Source: a virus. From it: a stretch of DNA of 33,942 bases. The number at the start of each line of letters is the position of its first letter. The stretch's first letter is position 1. Position numbers and translations under genes: made by a program. This document shows, in pieces, positions 4,978-12,431 of this stretch. The stretch covers positions 1-33,942 of the IMG/VR virus record IMGVR_UViG_3300013233_000546; one strand, written 5' to 3'. The notes below the pieces were generated by a model. That model ran no database searches. It saw only the letters and a program-made list of their open reading frames with translations, and was not told where the DNA came from.

Positions 4978-5339
4978 GTTTGGCTGGTCAGTACTCAGAG
5001 ACGTTTGATCAACTGTGGCAATGGCACCTCTGGAGCCGGTCGGGCAGTGTTGATTTGGCTTACCCACATTCTGAGCCGTATGCGCGCATGACTGAGACCA
5101 CTGGTGGCAGTTCGTCGCCGTCGATAACCGATGATGAGGCTTTGGAGATTGACCGTTGTGTGGCGGCCTTTAAGGCGCGTTTTGATGATGAGGCGCGAGC
5201 GTTAATGGTGTGGCTGCGGTGCGGTTGCAATATTTCAAAGTCGGTGGTGTGTTTGGGGATGTCCAGAGAGCGGGTTAATCAATTGGTTACCTTTTCGATT
5301 GGGTGGCTTGGTGCTGAGATCTGTTCTCAGGTTAATTAA
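4974..5339 (+). CDS. Q-like late antiterminator / late regulator
   Basis: The product has 121 residues. The N-terminus carries several aromatics (FDQLWQWHLWSRSG). The C-terminal half (about 55-115) has a helical domain ending in a sigma-region-4-like HTH (ISKSVVCLGMSRERVNQLV). This resembles the phage antitermination Q families found just before lysis genes. Its position, last of the early rightward block and before holin-like genes, agrees. Terminators at 8750 and 13524 inside the late transcript would need such a factor. The family is assigned by pattern and context, not by a diagnostic motif. Confidence 0.58.
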   Translation: MSLAGQYSETFDQLWQWHLWSRSGSVDLAYPHSEPYARMTETTGGSSSPSITDDEALEIDRCVAAFKARFDDEARALMVWLRCGCNISKSVVCLGMSRERVNQLVTFSIGWLGAEICSQVN

Positions 5340-5365
5340 TGGTTGTTGTTTTGAGGGTGAGTTGA

Positions 5366-5704
5366 ATGGAAATTATTTTATTGATTGCGGGTGTGTTGCT
5401 GGCTACGTCGTTCCTTTGGACGCTGTATCTGGCGGTGATGAATTTGAAACGAAACGAGGCCACTTTGACCCCCGTTGCCAAGGCGTTTGGTTATCCAATT
5501 TACTATTTGGGTCTGGTTACTGATTTTCTCTACAACGTCATTGTCGGCACGATTGTTTTTGCTGAATTGCCAAAAGAGTGGCTCTTGACAGGTCGGTTAC
5601 AGAGGCACATTCGTGGTGACCGGTGGTTGTGGCGCTGGGGCGTTGCCAATTGGTTTTGTCGTAACTTTCTTGATGCGTTTGATCCGTCCGGCAAGCACTG
5701 CTGA
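5366..5704 (+). CDS. Phage membrane protein, 112 aa
   Basis: Residues 1-26 form a strong hydrophobic helix (MEIILLIAGVLLATSFLWTL) and about 48-68 a second. The C-terminal part is basic and Trp-rich (WLLTGRLQRHIRGDRW) and ends FCRNFLDAFDPSGKHC. Proteins of this form, with a conserved end rich in Cys, Asp-Pro and His-Cys, are common hypothetical genes in phage middle or lysis regions. GAGGG precedes the ATG. It abuts the next gene by one base. Function unknown; a link to lysis is inferred from context. Confidence 0.72.
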   Translation: MEIILLIAGVLLATSFLWTLYLAVMNLKRNEATLTPVAKAFGYPIYYLGLVTDFLYNVIVGTIVFAELPKEWLLTGRLQRHIRGDRWLWRWGVANWFCRNFLDAFDPSGKHC

Positions 5705-6033
5705 TGTTGAGTGAATACGCGGCATCAAAGGCGATTCAAGGCGCTGCTGGGGCGATGGGGGCGGCTGCGGTGATGGTGTTTCTTACGACCAAAAACACAA
5801 CAGATCTCATTGCTCGGCTCGGCCTTGGTATGTATTTGGCCATGATGGGTTCGCCACGGGTCATGAGTTATTTCGAGATGCTGGGAACAACAGATGATGT
5901 GATTCTTGTTGCTGGAATTATTGGCATGGGGTCGTGGTTCGGCATGGGGATGGTTGTCGAGTATCTGTCCAAAATCAGAGAGTCTGGCGGGATTAAGCAG
6001 CTCATTGCTGATATCCGAGGGAGCGGAAAATAA
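5704..6033 (+). CDS. Holin-like membrane protein
   Basis: This protein of 109 residues has three predicted membrane segments: AAGAMGAAAVMVFLTT (about 13-28), a middle segment LGLGMYLAMMG (about 39-50), and VILVAGIIGMGSWFGMGMVV (about 65-85). A charged C-terminal tail (EYLSKIRESGG...) follows. The size and topology suit a class I holin or a related lysis-module membrane protein. It is coupled to its neighbours by one-base stop-start contacts. No holin family is recognised by sequence alone. Confidence 0.6.
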   Translation: MLSEYAASKAIQGAAGAMGAAAVMVFLTTKNTTDLIARLGLGMYLAMMGSPRVMSYFEMLGTTDDVILVAGIIGMGSWFGMGMVVEYLSKIRESGGIKQLIADIRGSGK

Positions 6034-6323
6034 TGCCATCATCAAATGAAATTATGATAGTTCTGCTGCCGATTATTGTTCTCGGCATTTTCGTTTTGAT
6101 GGCGCACCATCACGCAATACTGCCAAAGACCCAAAAGCTCGGGTGGGGCCTGATTGCACTGGGAATGCTGGGTGAGCTGGTTTTAAGATTAGACCCTGAG
6201 TCTGGCCTGCTTTGGATGTGTGTTCTCAAGGATTTTGGTGTTGGCATTTTGGTCGGCAGAGTGCTTTACATGCACCACGCGGGCAAAAACTGCTACAAAG
6301 GCGGGGTTTCGCTCAATGATTAA
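6033..6323 (+). CDS. Second holin-like membrane protein
   Basis: This protein of 96 residues has membrane segments at about 6-25 (IMIVLLPIIVLGIFVLMAHH), 36-52 and 60-78, and a short soluble tail. It starts on the last base of the preceding gene's stop codon and overlaps the deaminase gene by 8 nt. Paired small membrane proteins are typical of holin/antiholin sets. No endolysin gene follows, which is unusual and weakens the call. Confidence 0.52.
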   Translation: MPSSNEIMIVLLPIIVLGIFVLMAHHHAILPKTQKLGWGLIALGMLGELVLRLDPESGLLWMCVLKDFGVGILVGRVLYMHHAGKNCYKGGVSLND

Positions 6324-6906
6324 AAAATGGGATCGGCGCTTTCTGGATCTGGCTGAGCATGTTGCTGGGTGGTCAAAAGATCCATCTACCAAGGTCGGGG
6401 CGGTTATCGCGGATGGCAGGCGGGTGGCAGCGGTGGGCTTCAATGGCTTCCCCTCAGGTGTCTGGGATCGTCAGGAGCGATTGGACGACCGTGATCAACG
6501 GCTGGCGTTGACGATTCATGCCGAAGAGAATGCTTTGGCTCAGGCGGTTGAGACCCGTGGCATGACGCTCTACACCACTCATGCGCCGTGCTTAAATTGT
6601 GCGATGCGGATCATTCAGGGCGGGATTCGTCGTGTTGTTTTTGATGATCCAGATCGTGATTACATGGAACGTTGGGGTGACAGCATCGAGCAGGCCAAGA
6701 AGTTCTTGGGCGAGGCGAGGGTTTTGGTGGATGTGCTGCCAACGGCGACCGTTGCCCATCTTGATCCAATGATGGCTATAACGGGTTTGGGTTGCATGGA
6801 TCTGGAGTCAGAGCATCATGCTGCTGAAATACTGAAGGTGGCTCAAAACTCATGGTTTAACAGATTGAAGAACAGGATCACGCCGTTTAAGGTTGATCAA
6901 GATTAG
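6316..6906 (+). CDS. dCMP/cytidine deaminase
   Basis: The protein has 196 residues from the ATG at 6316, which begins MIKKWDRRFLDLAEHVAGWS, the usual start of deoxycytidylate deaminases. The zinc site is complete: His68-Ala-Glu70 (HAEENAL) with catalytic Glu70, and Pro91-Cys92-x-x-Cys95 (PCLNCAM). It would convert dCMP to dUMP for thymidylate synthesis during phage replication. Residues about 145-196 are an extra C-terminal segment not usual in the core family (which ends near 150) and unrecognised. An upstream in-frame extension to 6220 is ignored because it overlaps the holin-like gene. Confidence 0.87.
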   Translation: MIKKWDRRFLDLAEHVAGWSKDPSTKVGAVIADGRRVAAVGFNGFPSGVWDRQERLDDRDQRLALTIHAEENALAQAVETRGMTLYTTHAPCLNCAMRIIQGGIRRVVFDDPDRDYMERWGDSIEQAKKFLGEARVLVDVLPTATVAHLDPMMAITGLGCMDLESEHHAAEILKVAQNSWFNRLKNRITPFKVDQD

Positions 6907-6974
6907 GTTAGTGCTGGTAATTTACTTTCCTAGGAGGTAGTGTTCTTCCTTGGTTTTTACTGTTGGAATCAATA

Positions 6975-7718
6975 ATGAAAAAAATAATCACATTTGCTTG
7001 CTCCTTGTTTTTTGCCAGCATGGCGTTTGGTGCTGATGTTGCTGTGGATAAGCTTCCAAATACCCCGAAAACGTTCAGCAAAGCGAAGAAGCTGCTTTAT
7101 GGTCAGATTTACAAAGGGCATCGTAAGACCTTGTATTGCGGATGTGATTACTCGAAACGCCGAAAAGTTAATTTAAGCAGTTGCGGTGTCAAACCTCGAA
7201 AGAATGTGAAGCGGGCTAAGAGAGTCGAAGCTGAGCACGTTTTTCCTGCAAGTCAGTTTGGGAATTATCGCCAGTGCTGGCGGGAGAAGGTTTGCACAAA
7301 GAAAAATGGTAAGAAATACAAAGGCCGTAAGTGTTGCGAGCATTCTGATCCTGTTTTCAAAGCCGCCCACAATGATCTCCACAACTTGTTTCCGTCGGTA
7401 GGTGAGGTGAATGGTGATCGCTCAAATTACAAGTGGGGTGCTGTTAGTGGTGAGGTTCGTAGTTATGGGAAATGTAACTTTGAAATCGACAGGAAGCGAA
7501 AAATAGCAGAGCCACCAGAGGCATCCCAAGGCGAAATTGCACGCACAATGCTGTATATGGAGAAAACTTACGGTTTCAGGTTGGCCAAATCTAAAAAGAA
7601 GATGTACAAAGCTTGGTCTAAAGCTGATGCCCCAGATGATTGGGAAATTGAGCGCAATAATCGGATCAAAAAGATCCAAGGTAACGGCAATCCATTCATA
7701 GAAAACTACGGGAAATAG
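6975..7718 (+). CDS. endA: Endonuclease I (EndA/Dns family), secreted
   Basis: The product has 247 residues from ATG 6975. Residues 1-20 are a signal peptide (MKKIITFACSLFFASMAFGA). The endonuclease I signature is complete: EAEHVFPASQFG (about 85-96) with the catalytic His, and DLHNLFPSVGEVNGDRSNY (134-152). Many Cys residues (55, 57, 70, 101, 107, 120, 121) suggest disulfides in the periplasm. The family cuts DNA non-specifically with Mg2+. It has its own spacing (68 nt from the deaminase), with AGGAGG at 6932 and a mini-ORF whose TAA overlaps this ATG. It is an unusual phage cargo; possible roles are destroying competing incoming DNA or host DNA after lysis. Confidence 0.9.
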   Translation: MKKIITFACSLFFASMAFGADVAVDKLPNTPKTFSKAKKLLYGQIYKGHRKTLYCGCDYSKRRKVNLSSCGVKPRKNVKRAKRVEAEHVFPASQFGNYRQCWREKVCTKKNGKKYKGRKCCEHSDPVFKAAHNDLHNLFPSVGEVNGDRSNYKWGAVSGEVRSYGKCNFEIDRKRKIAEPPEASQGEIARTMLYMEKTYGFRLAKSKKKMYKAWSKADAPDDWEIERNNRIKKIQGNGNPFIENYGK

Positions 7719-7839
7719 CGAGTTCAGTGGAGGCGGGATCTGGTTACAATCCTAGTTAAGCCGTGGTGCTTGCTGATTTAGGGTTGACTTCACCTTATGA
7801 TCTAAACTACGCTTCGTCCGTCGCTGCACATCAGCGGCT

Positions 7840-7967
7840 GGGATTGGAACCCCATGTACGGGCGTATAGGCGCTCATTCGAAGCGTTTTTTTTGTGCCCC
7901 CAGTTTATGGTGGGCTGCGCAGGAGAGCCGTAAGGCTCGCCGATCTCGTACCGGTAGTTCCAATCCC
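7840..7967 (+). ncRNA. C4/Ash-like structured leader upstream of rha
   Basis: A perfect 11-bp inverted repeat bounds the element: GGGATTGGAAC (7840-7850) and GTTCCAATCCC (7957-7967). Inside are CGCT/AGCG plus eight T (7871-7893, weak terminator), GCCCCCA/TGG-GGGC (7896-7915, one bulge) and GAGCC-GTAA-GGCTC (7925-7938), a GNRA-type tetraloop. It lies upstream of a rha-like gene. The best-known RNA in such a place is the C4 antisense RNA of P1-type phages, which blocks antirepressor translation, and the embedded ORF recalls Ash family proteins. Identity as C4 is from memory of layout, not alignment. Confidence 0.45.
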
Positions 7968-8039
7968 GCGCAGTCTGCCACCTTAATTCGTCTGGAACCG
8001 AAAGTGGTAGATCTCTCAATCAGTACGAGGATCGTCCTT
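7854..8039 (+). other. Ash-like reading frame, in frame with rha
   Basis: Sixty-two codons from ATG 7854 are open and continue in frame into rha. They read MYGRIGAHSK, then LWWAAQESRKARRSRTGSSNP, a pattern recalling Ash-family phage ORFs. Because the same bases form the hairpins of the C4-like element, the codons may be a by-product of RNA structure. The RBS-like GGAAC is itself one arm of the inverted repeat. Confidence 0.35.
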
Positions 8040-8672
8040 ATGAATAACTTATCCATTACCCAAAATGATTGGGTTTCTGTTGTTAACAACACCGTTACCA
8101 CCACTTCCATGCAGGTTTCCCAGTTTTTCGGTAAGCGTCACGATGATGTCTTAAAGAAAATTAGAGCGCTGGATTGTTCTGCCGATTTCAACGCCCGCAA
8201 TTTTGCGGCGGTTGACTATCGAGACGCGAAAGGAGAGTTAAGACCCATGTGGGAGATGACCAAAGATGGTTTTATGTTCTTGGTGATGGGCTTCACCGGC
8301 AAGAAGGCTGCTAAGGTCAAGGAAGCTTATATTAATGCCTTCAACTGGATGGCCGATCAGTTGGCCTCTGAACGTGCTGCTGCATTGCCAGCACCTCAAA
8401 CCAGTATGGATGTGGTCTCTGGGTTGAACCCTATGGATGAGATTCACGCCGTTGATTTCTTTAATGGTGATCAGGAACTGGCCATATCCGTGGTAATCGA
8501 CTCACTCAAAGCCACCTGCCAACAAAACATTACCCTCTCGCTTGAGGGTGCAGAGATCGCACGAATGCAGGCCGAGTGGGATGCCGCACGCCATATCATT
8601 GAAAAAATGTACTGGAAGCTGCGCGACATCGAGAAGCTGTCCGCGAAGATCCCTTCCTTCAGACCCTTTTGA
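8040..8672 (+). CDS. rha: Rha family phage regulator
   Basis: The protein has 210 residues from ATG 8040, which has GAGG 9 nt upstream. Residues about 17-110 match the Rha domain: TTSMQVSQFFGKRHDDVLKKI, then DYRDAKGELRPMWEMTKDGFMFLVMGFTGKKAAKVKEAYINAFNWM. Rha proteins are DNA-binding phage regulators; in phi80 and P22-like phages expression interferes with growth in IHF-deficient hosts. The C-terminal half (about 120-210) is a separate, unrecognised helical domain ending in an amphipathic helix (WDAARHIIEKMYWKLRDIEKL). The upstream structured leader suggests control at the RNA level. The frame is open back to 7854, so an N-terminally extended form is possible. Confidence 0.83.
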   Translation: MNNLSITQNDWVSVVNNTVTTTSMQVSQFFGKRHDDVLKKIRALDCSADFNARNFAAVDYRDAKGELRPMWEMTKDGFMFLVMGFTGKKAAKVKEAYINAFNWMADQLASERAAALPAPQTSMDVVSGLNPMDEIHAVDFFNGDQELAISVVIDSLKATCQQNITLSLEGAEIARMQAEWDAARHIIEKMYWKLRDIEKLSAKIPSFRPF

Positions 8673-8749
8673 TCTGAAAACCGTTTGCATCTTTTACGGA
8701 AGCAAAGTATAGTTTTACCCGTAGCCTGCTAGAGCAGCGCAAACACACC

Positions 8750-8776
8750 AACCCGCACCTCGTTGCGGGTTTTTTT
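8750..8776 (+). terminator. Rho-independent terminator before the late genes
   Basis: A perfect 8-bp stem, AACCCGCA (8750-8757) with TGCGGGTT (8764-8771), runs into a seven-T tract (8770-8776). ATG follows at once at 8777, then a segment whose twelve bases AGTTTATGGTGG are identical to those in the rha leader (7902-7913). Confidence 0.8.
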
Positions 8777-8803
8777 ATGCCCAAAGTTTATGGTGGCCAG
8801 ACG

Positions 8804-9016
8804 ATGAAATGCACGATATTGATGGTGATTGTCGGGCTGCTGCTGTTGGTGATCGGGATCGGATTCCTTGAGCCTGAACTTGATTTGAGTCGCAATCAGG
8901 CCGTCATGCTGGTATTTGCGTTTTGGACTCTCTGGCATCTTGGCATCACCGTGCTGGTTTGGTGTGCTTGGGGTGGTTGGGTTGCTCCAATGATTGGCCG
9001 CAATGGAGAAGGGTGA
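8804..9016 (+). CDS. Small membrane protein before terS, 70 aa
   Basis: The product has 70 residues with two membrane helices (about 3-22, ILMVIVGLLLLVIGIGFL; and about 36-58, MLVFAFWTLWHLGITVLVWC). The ATG at 8804 is preferred over the in-frame ATG at 8777, which sits directly on the terminator T-tract and would put a polar segment before the helix. The ribosome-binding site is weak. It follows the terminator and so requires read-through. Function unknown; its place next to the terminase could suit a lysis or accessory role. Confidence 0.6.
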   Translation: MKCTILMVIVGLLLLVIGIGFLEPELDLSRNQAVMLVFAFWTLWHLGITVLVWCAWGGWVAPMIGRNGEG

Positions 9017-9041
9017 TATCGATGCTGAGTCAGAAAATAAA

Positions 9042-9569
9042 ATGAATAATAATGATGATAATCTGACTGCAAAACAGCGCGCTTTTATTGAAGAATATAT
9101 TATTGATTTAAATGCGACTCAAGCAGCGATTCGTGCTGGCTATAGCGAGAAAACAGCTCGCGCAATGGGTCACGAAAACCTAACAAAACCTAACATAATT
9201 GAAGCTGTTTATTTATTAAATCAAGAAAGATTAAATCGCTGTAAAGTCGATGCGGATTACGTTTTAAATCGATTAATTGAGATCGATAAAATGGATGTAA
9301 TCGACATTGTTGATGATGATGGCGGAATTAAAAGCATCTCAGAGTGGCCAGAGTCTTGGCGTAGAACAATCAGTGGGATTGATGTTTCTGAGGTTGGCGA
9401 GATTGGGTTTTTGAAGAAGATTAAGTGGCCCGATAAGATCAAAAATATTGAGTTGCTCGGCAAGCACGTCGATATTCAAGCATTCAAGGACAAGGTTCAG
9501 CACTCCGGCGAGATTCAAAACACGGCTCCCTCGATCAATCTGATTGTGAAAAACAGTGGCGGCGCTTGA
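9042..9569 (+). CDS. terS: Terminase small subunit
   Basis: This protein of 175 residues has the Terminase_2-type N-terminus: LTAKQRAFIEEYIIDLNATQ then AAIRAGYSEKTARAMG, an HTH that recognises pac/cos DNA (about 7-45). A helical middle and a C-terminal tail that contacts TerL follow. In-frame starts at 8994 and 9003 exist; 9042 is chosen because the conserved domain starts just after it and because a seven-codon mini-ORF at 9021 with a good ribosome-binding site ends in ATGA on this start. The first 200 bp are notably A/T-richer than the flanking genes. TerL overlaps its end by 14 nt. Confidence 0.87.
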   Translation: MNNNDDNLTAKQRAFIEEYIIDLNATQAAIRAGYSEKTARAMGHENLTKPNIIEAVYLLNQERLNRCKVDADYVLNRLIEIDKMDVIDIVDDDGGIKSISEWPESWRRTISGIDVSEVGEIGFLKKIKWPDKIKNIELLGKHVDIQAFKDKVQHSGEIQNTAPSINLIVKNSGGA

Positions 9570-11004
9570 TTTAGAGCTGCACGAACAGCAGAGCGCTGCG
9601 TTTCTCAGCCATGCAACAGAAATTCTTTATGGTGGCGCTGCCGGTGGTGGCAAGTCTCACCTCATTCGAGTTCTGGCCATCACGGTCGCTTACGAAGTGG
9701 CAGGCGTTCAGGTCTATCTGTTTCGTCGTCTGAGCGATGATCTGTATAAAAACCATATGGAAGGTGCTGGGGGATTTTTTGCACTGCTGCTGCCTTGGAT
9801 TGAGACCGGCCACGTCAGTTACAACGGCTCGAAAAACTACATAAAATTTTGGAACGGCTCGAAAATCTGGCTGAGTCATTGCCAGCACGAAAAAGATAAA
9901 TTCAAATATCAGGGCGCAGAGATCCACTTGCTGTTGATTGATGAGTTGACCCACTTCAGTGAGTCGATTTATCGGTTCTTGCGCGGCAGAACGCGCCTTG
10001 GTGAGCTTGCGTTGCCGGAAAAGTACATCGGAAAACTGCCGTTGGTGTTGAGTGGATCAAACCCAGGAGGCGTTGGCCACAACTGGGTGAAGCGCTCGTT
10101 TGTGGATCGGTCGGCACCGATGGCCATTGAGCGCATGGGCAGAGACGATGGCGGTATGTTGCGCCAGTTCATCCCCGCACTGCTGACGGATAACCCAACA
10201 CTGACTGAGAGTGATCCAGATTATGCGGATCGGCTTGGCGGTCTTGGTGACCCAGCCTTGGTGAAAGCCATGTTGTCGGGTGATTGGAACATCGTCAGCG
10301 GCGGTGCTTTGGATGATGTTTGGGGTGGCCACCTCATATTGGAGCCGTTCAATATACCCTCACAGTGGCGTGTTGACCGGTCGTTTGACTGGGGTAGCTC
10401 TCACCCATTCAGTGTCGGTTGGTGGGTAGAGGCGGACGGTTCGGAGGTTGAGTTGGCTGATGGCGACACCTTCTGTCCTCCGGCTGGCTCTCTGATCCGC
10501 ATTGCTGAGTGGTACGGATCGGATGGCATTGGCTGCAACAAGGGTTTGAAATTATCACCCACTGACATTGCTGTTGGCATCAAAGAGCGTGAGGCCGAAA
10601 TGATTTCGAGCGAGCTGATTCAATCACCGCCGCTTGCTGGCCCTGCTGATAATCAGATTTCACAAACAACGCGCTCTGATGTTGCGACCATTGCGGATTC
10701 GATGGCTGAGCACGGTATTTATTGGACTCAATCAGACAAAAGCGCAGGCTCTCGAATCGGTGGGCTTGAATTGCTCAGGTCGAGAATGCGTGAATCTGGG
10801 AAGGATCATCCAGAGCAACCGGCTATCTATTTTTTCAGCAGTTGCATGGCGGCAATATCAACACTGCCAACCCTGCCGAGAGATAAACGCAAGCCGGACG
10901 ATGTGGACACGAATTCAGAAGATCACGTTTATGATGAAATACGCTACAGAGTGCTTTCAACAAGGCGAGCGGTAATGAATATTGAACTTGGGATGGCCTT
11001 TTAA
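9556..11004 (+). CDS. terL: Terminase large subunit
   Basis: The protein has 482 residues from GTG 9556. The ATPase has Walker A GGAAGGGKS (26-34) and Walker B LLLIDE with Asp129-Glu130, followed by a motif III-like segment LPLVLSGSNPGG. The nuclease half (about 270-480) begins with the acidic RSFDWGSSHPF strand of the RNase H-like fold and continues to the C-terminal helix. It packages DNA into the procapsid and cuts the concatemer. It lies between terS and portal with tight overlaps. The family is terminase_6-like; headful or cos packaging cannot be told from this sequence alone. Confidence 0.95.
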   Translation: MAALDLELHEQQSAAFLSHATEILYGGAAGGGKSHLIRVLAITVAYEVAGVQVYLFRRLSDDLYKNHMEGAGGFFALLLPWIETGHVSYNGSKNYIKFWNGSKIWLSHCQHEKDKFKYQGAEIHLLLIDELTHFSESIYRFLRGRTRLGELALPEKYIGKLPLVLSGSNPGGVGHNWVKRSFVDRSAPMAIERMGRDDGGMLRQFIPALLTDNPTLTESDPDYADRLGGLGDPALVKAMLSGDWNIVSGGALDDVWGGHLILEPFNIPSQWRVDRSFDWGSSHPFSVGWWVEADGSEVELADGDTFCPPAGSLIRIAEWYGSDGIGCNKGLKLSPTDIAVGIKEREAEMISSELIQSPPLAGPADNQISQTTRSDVATIADSMAEHGIYWTQSDKSAGSRIGGLELLRSRMRESGKDHPEQPAIYFFSSCMAAISTLPTLPRDKRKPDDVDTNSEDHVYDEIRYRVLSTRRAVMNIELGMAF

Positions 11005-12431
11005 TGCCTGATGTAACGTTTGCCAGAGAGGACTACACATACTCCATGCTTGATTGGGGCTTGGTGTCTGACGTGTGTTCTGGTGAGCGAGGGGTGAAGA
11101 GTTCTGGCGTTCGGTATTTGCCAAAGCCAAACCCAGGCGATGACTCCAAAGATGCCTCTGATCGTTATAAGCAGTACTTGCTTCGGGCTGTGTTTTACGG
11201 CGTAACATCCAGCACGTTGACGGGGCTTATCGGCGCGGCATTTAGAAAAGCCCCCGTTTTGTCCGTGCCGACCGGCATCGATTATGTGTCTGCCGATGTT
11301 GACGGCGGTGGTGTAAATATTTATCAGCAATCCCAGAAAGTTGTTGGCCAAGTTCTGCAAAAAGGCCGCTGTGGCTTGCTTGTGGATTACCCCTCACTTT
11401 CATCACCTGTCTCGATGGCCGAGCAAGCAACTCTTGGTGTTAGGGCGACCATTTCCACTGTTGATGCTGAGCAGATCGTCAATTGGCGGACAAGCCAGCT
11501 TGGCGGTGTTCGAAAACTGTCCATGGTTGTTATCAGCGAAACCTCTGAGGAGGTGTCAGCCGATGGGTTTGGTTCTGATGTTGTTTCTCAGTATCGCGTT
11601 TTGCAGTTGGTTGACGGGGTTTATGTCGTTTCTGTGTGGCGCAAGACGGATGACAATGACAATGACAATGGCGACTGGATTGAGATTGAGTCTCACACCC
11701 CAACGGATGGTGCGGGCCGCAATTGGAATGAAATACCGTTTTTGTTCGTCGGATCTGAGAACAATGACCCGGGTATTGATCGCGCCCCGATGCTGGATAT
11801 TGCGCGTTTGAATTTAGCCCACTACCGAAACTCAGCAGACCATGAAGACAGTGTGTTTTTTTGTGGCCAACCTCAGCCGTGGATTTCAGGCTTGGACGTT
11901 GAGTGGCGTGATCACCTGAAAAAATCGGGGATCTATATGGGGTCTCGCCAGATCATACCGATTCCAAAAAATGGCGCTCTTGGCATCGAGCAGGCAGCAC
12001 CGAACACACTGGCAAAAGAGGCGATGGATCAAAAAGAACGCCAAATGGTTGCACTTGGTGCTCGACTTGTTGAGCGTGGCACGGTCGCAAAAACAGCAAC
12101 GGAATCACAAAACGAGAATGCGGTGCAGCACTCAGTGTTGTCATTGGTGGTTTCAAATGTCAGCGCTGCTTATACGGCCTGTCTTGCTTGGGTGTCTCAG
12201 TATCAGAACGTTTCCGGTGATGTCGGTTACAGCATCAATCGTGAGTTCATTGATCAGCGTTTAGACCCGCAAATGATCACCGCGCTGGTTGGTGCTTGGC
12301 AGTCAGGCAAGCTGCCAGAGTCGGACTTATGGGGCTATTGGCGAAAACATGGTTTGATCGACCCATCCAAGTCTGATGAAGAGATTAAGGGTGAGATTGA
12401 TGCCTCTGGGTCTGGGCTTGGCCTTGAATAA
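11004..12431 (+). CDS. Portal protein (DUF4055 family)
   Basis: The product has 475 residues. The N-terminus (YTYSMLDWGLVSDVCSGERG and GVRYLPKPNP) and the segment RYKQYLLRAVFYGVTSSTLTG LIGAAFRK are typical of the DUF4055 portal family, as is the long helical stem region near 330-420 (AKEAMDQKERQMVALGARLV). It forms the dodecameric channel at the capsid vertex. It overlaps terL by one base and the MuF-like gene by one base, as expected for the terL-portal-MuF block. A Glu/Asp-rich insertion (DDNDNDNGDW) near 217-225 is encoded by a short ATGACA-like tandem repeat. Confidence 0.9.
   Translation: MPDVTFAREDYTYSMLDWGLVSDVCSGERGVKSSGVRYLPKPNPGDDSKDASDRYKQYLLRAVFYGVTSSTLTGLIGAAFRKAPVLSVPTGIDYVSADVDGGGVNIYQQSQKVVGQVLQKGRCGLLVDYPSLSSPVSMAEQATLGVRATISTVDAEQIVNWRTSQLGGVRKLSMVVISETSEEVSADGFGSDVVSQYRVLQLVDGVYVVSVWRKTDDNDNDNGDWIEIESHTPTDGAGRNWNEIPFLFVGSENNDPGIDRAPMLDIARLNLAHYRNSADHEDSVFFCGQPQPWISGLDVEWRDHLKKSGIYMGSRQIIPIPKNGALGIEQAAPNTLAKEAMDQKERQMVALGARLVERGTVAKTATESQNENAVQHSVLSLVVSNVSAAYTACLAWVSQYQNVSGDVGYSINREFIDQRLDPQMITALVGAWQSGKLPESDLWGYWRKHGLIDPSKSDEEIKGEIDASGSGLGLE

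Noticed and set aside
5299-5523. Plus-strand ORF of 74 codons
   Set aside because: It overlaps the end of the Q-like gene and the start of the membrane-protein gene in another frame. Those two have better starts and composition.
6916-6921. A further repressor operator (GGTAAT before endA)
   Set aside because: Only a half-site; no matching ATTACC at the required 5-bp spacing.
7784-7812. A promoter before the rha leader (TTGACT at 7784)
   Set aside because: No acceptable -10 box at 16-18 bp; the nearest candidates are at 11 and 13 bp.
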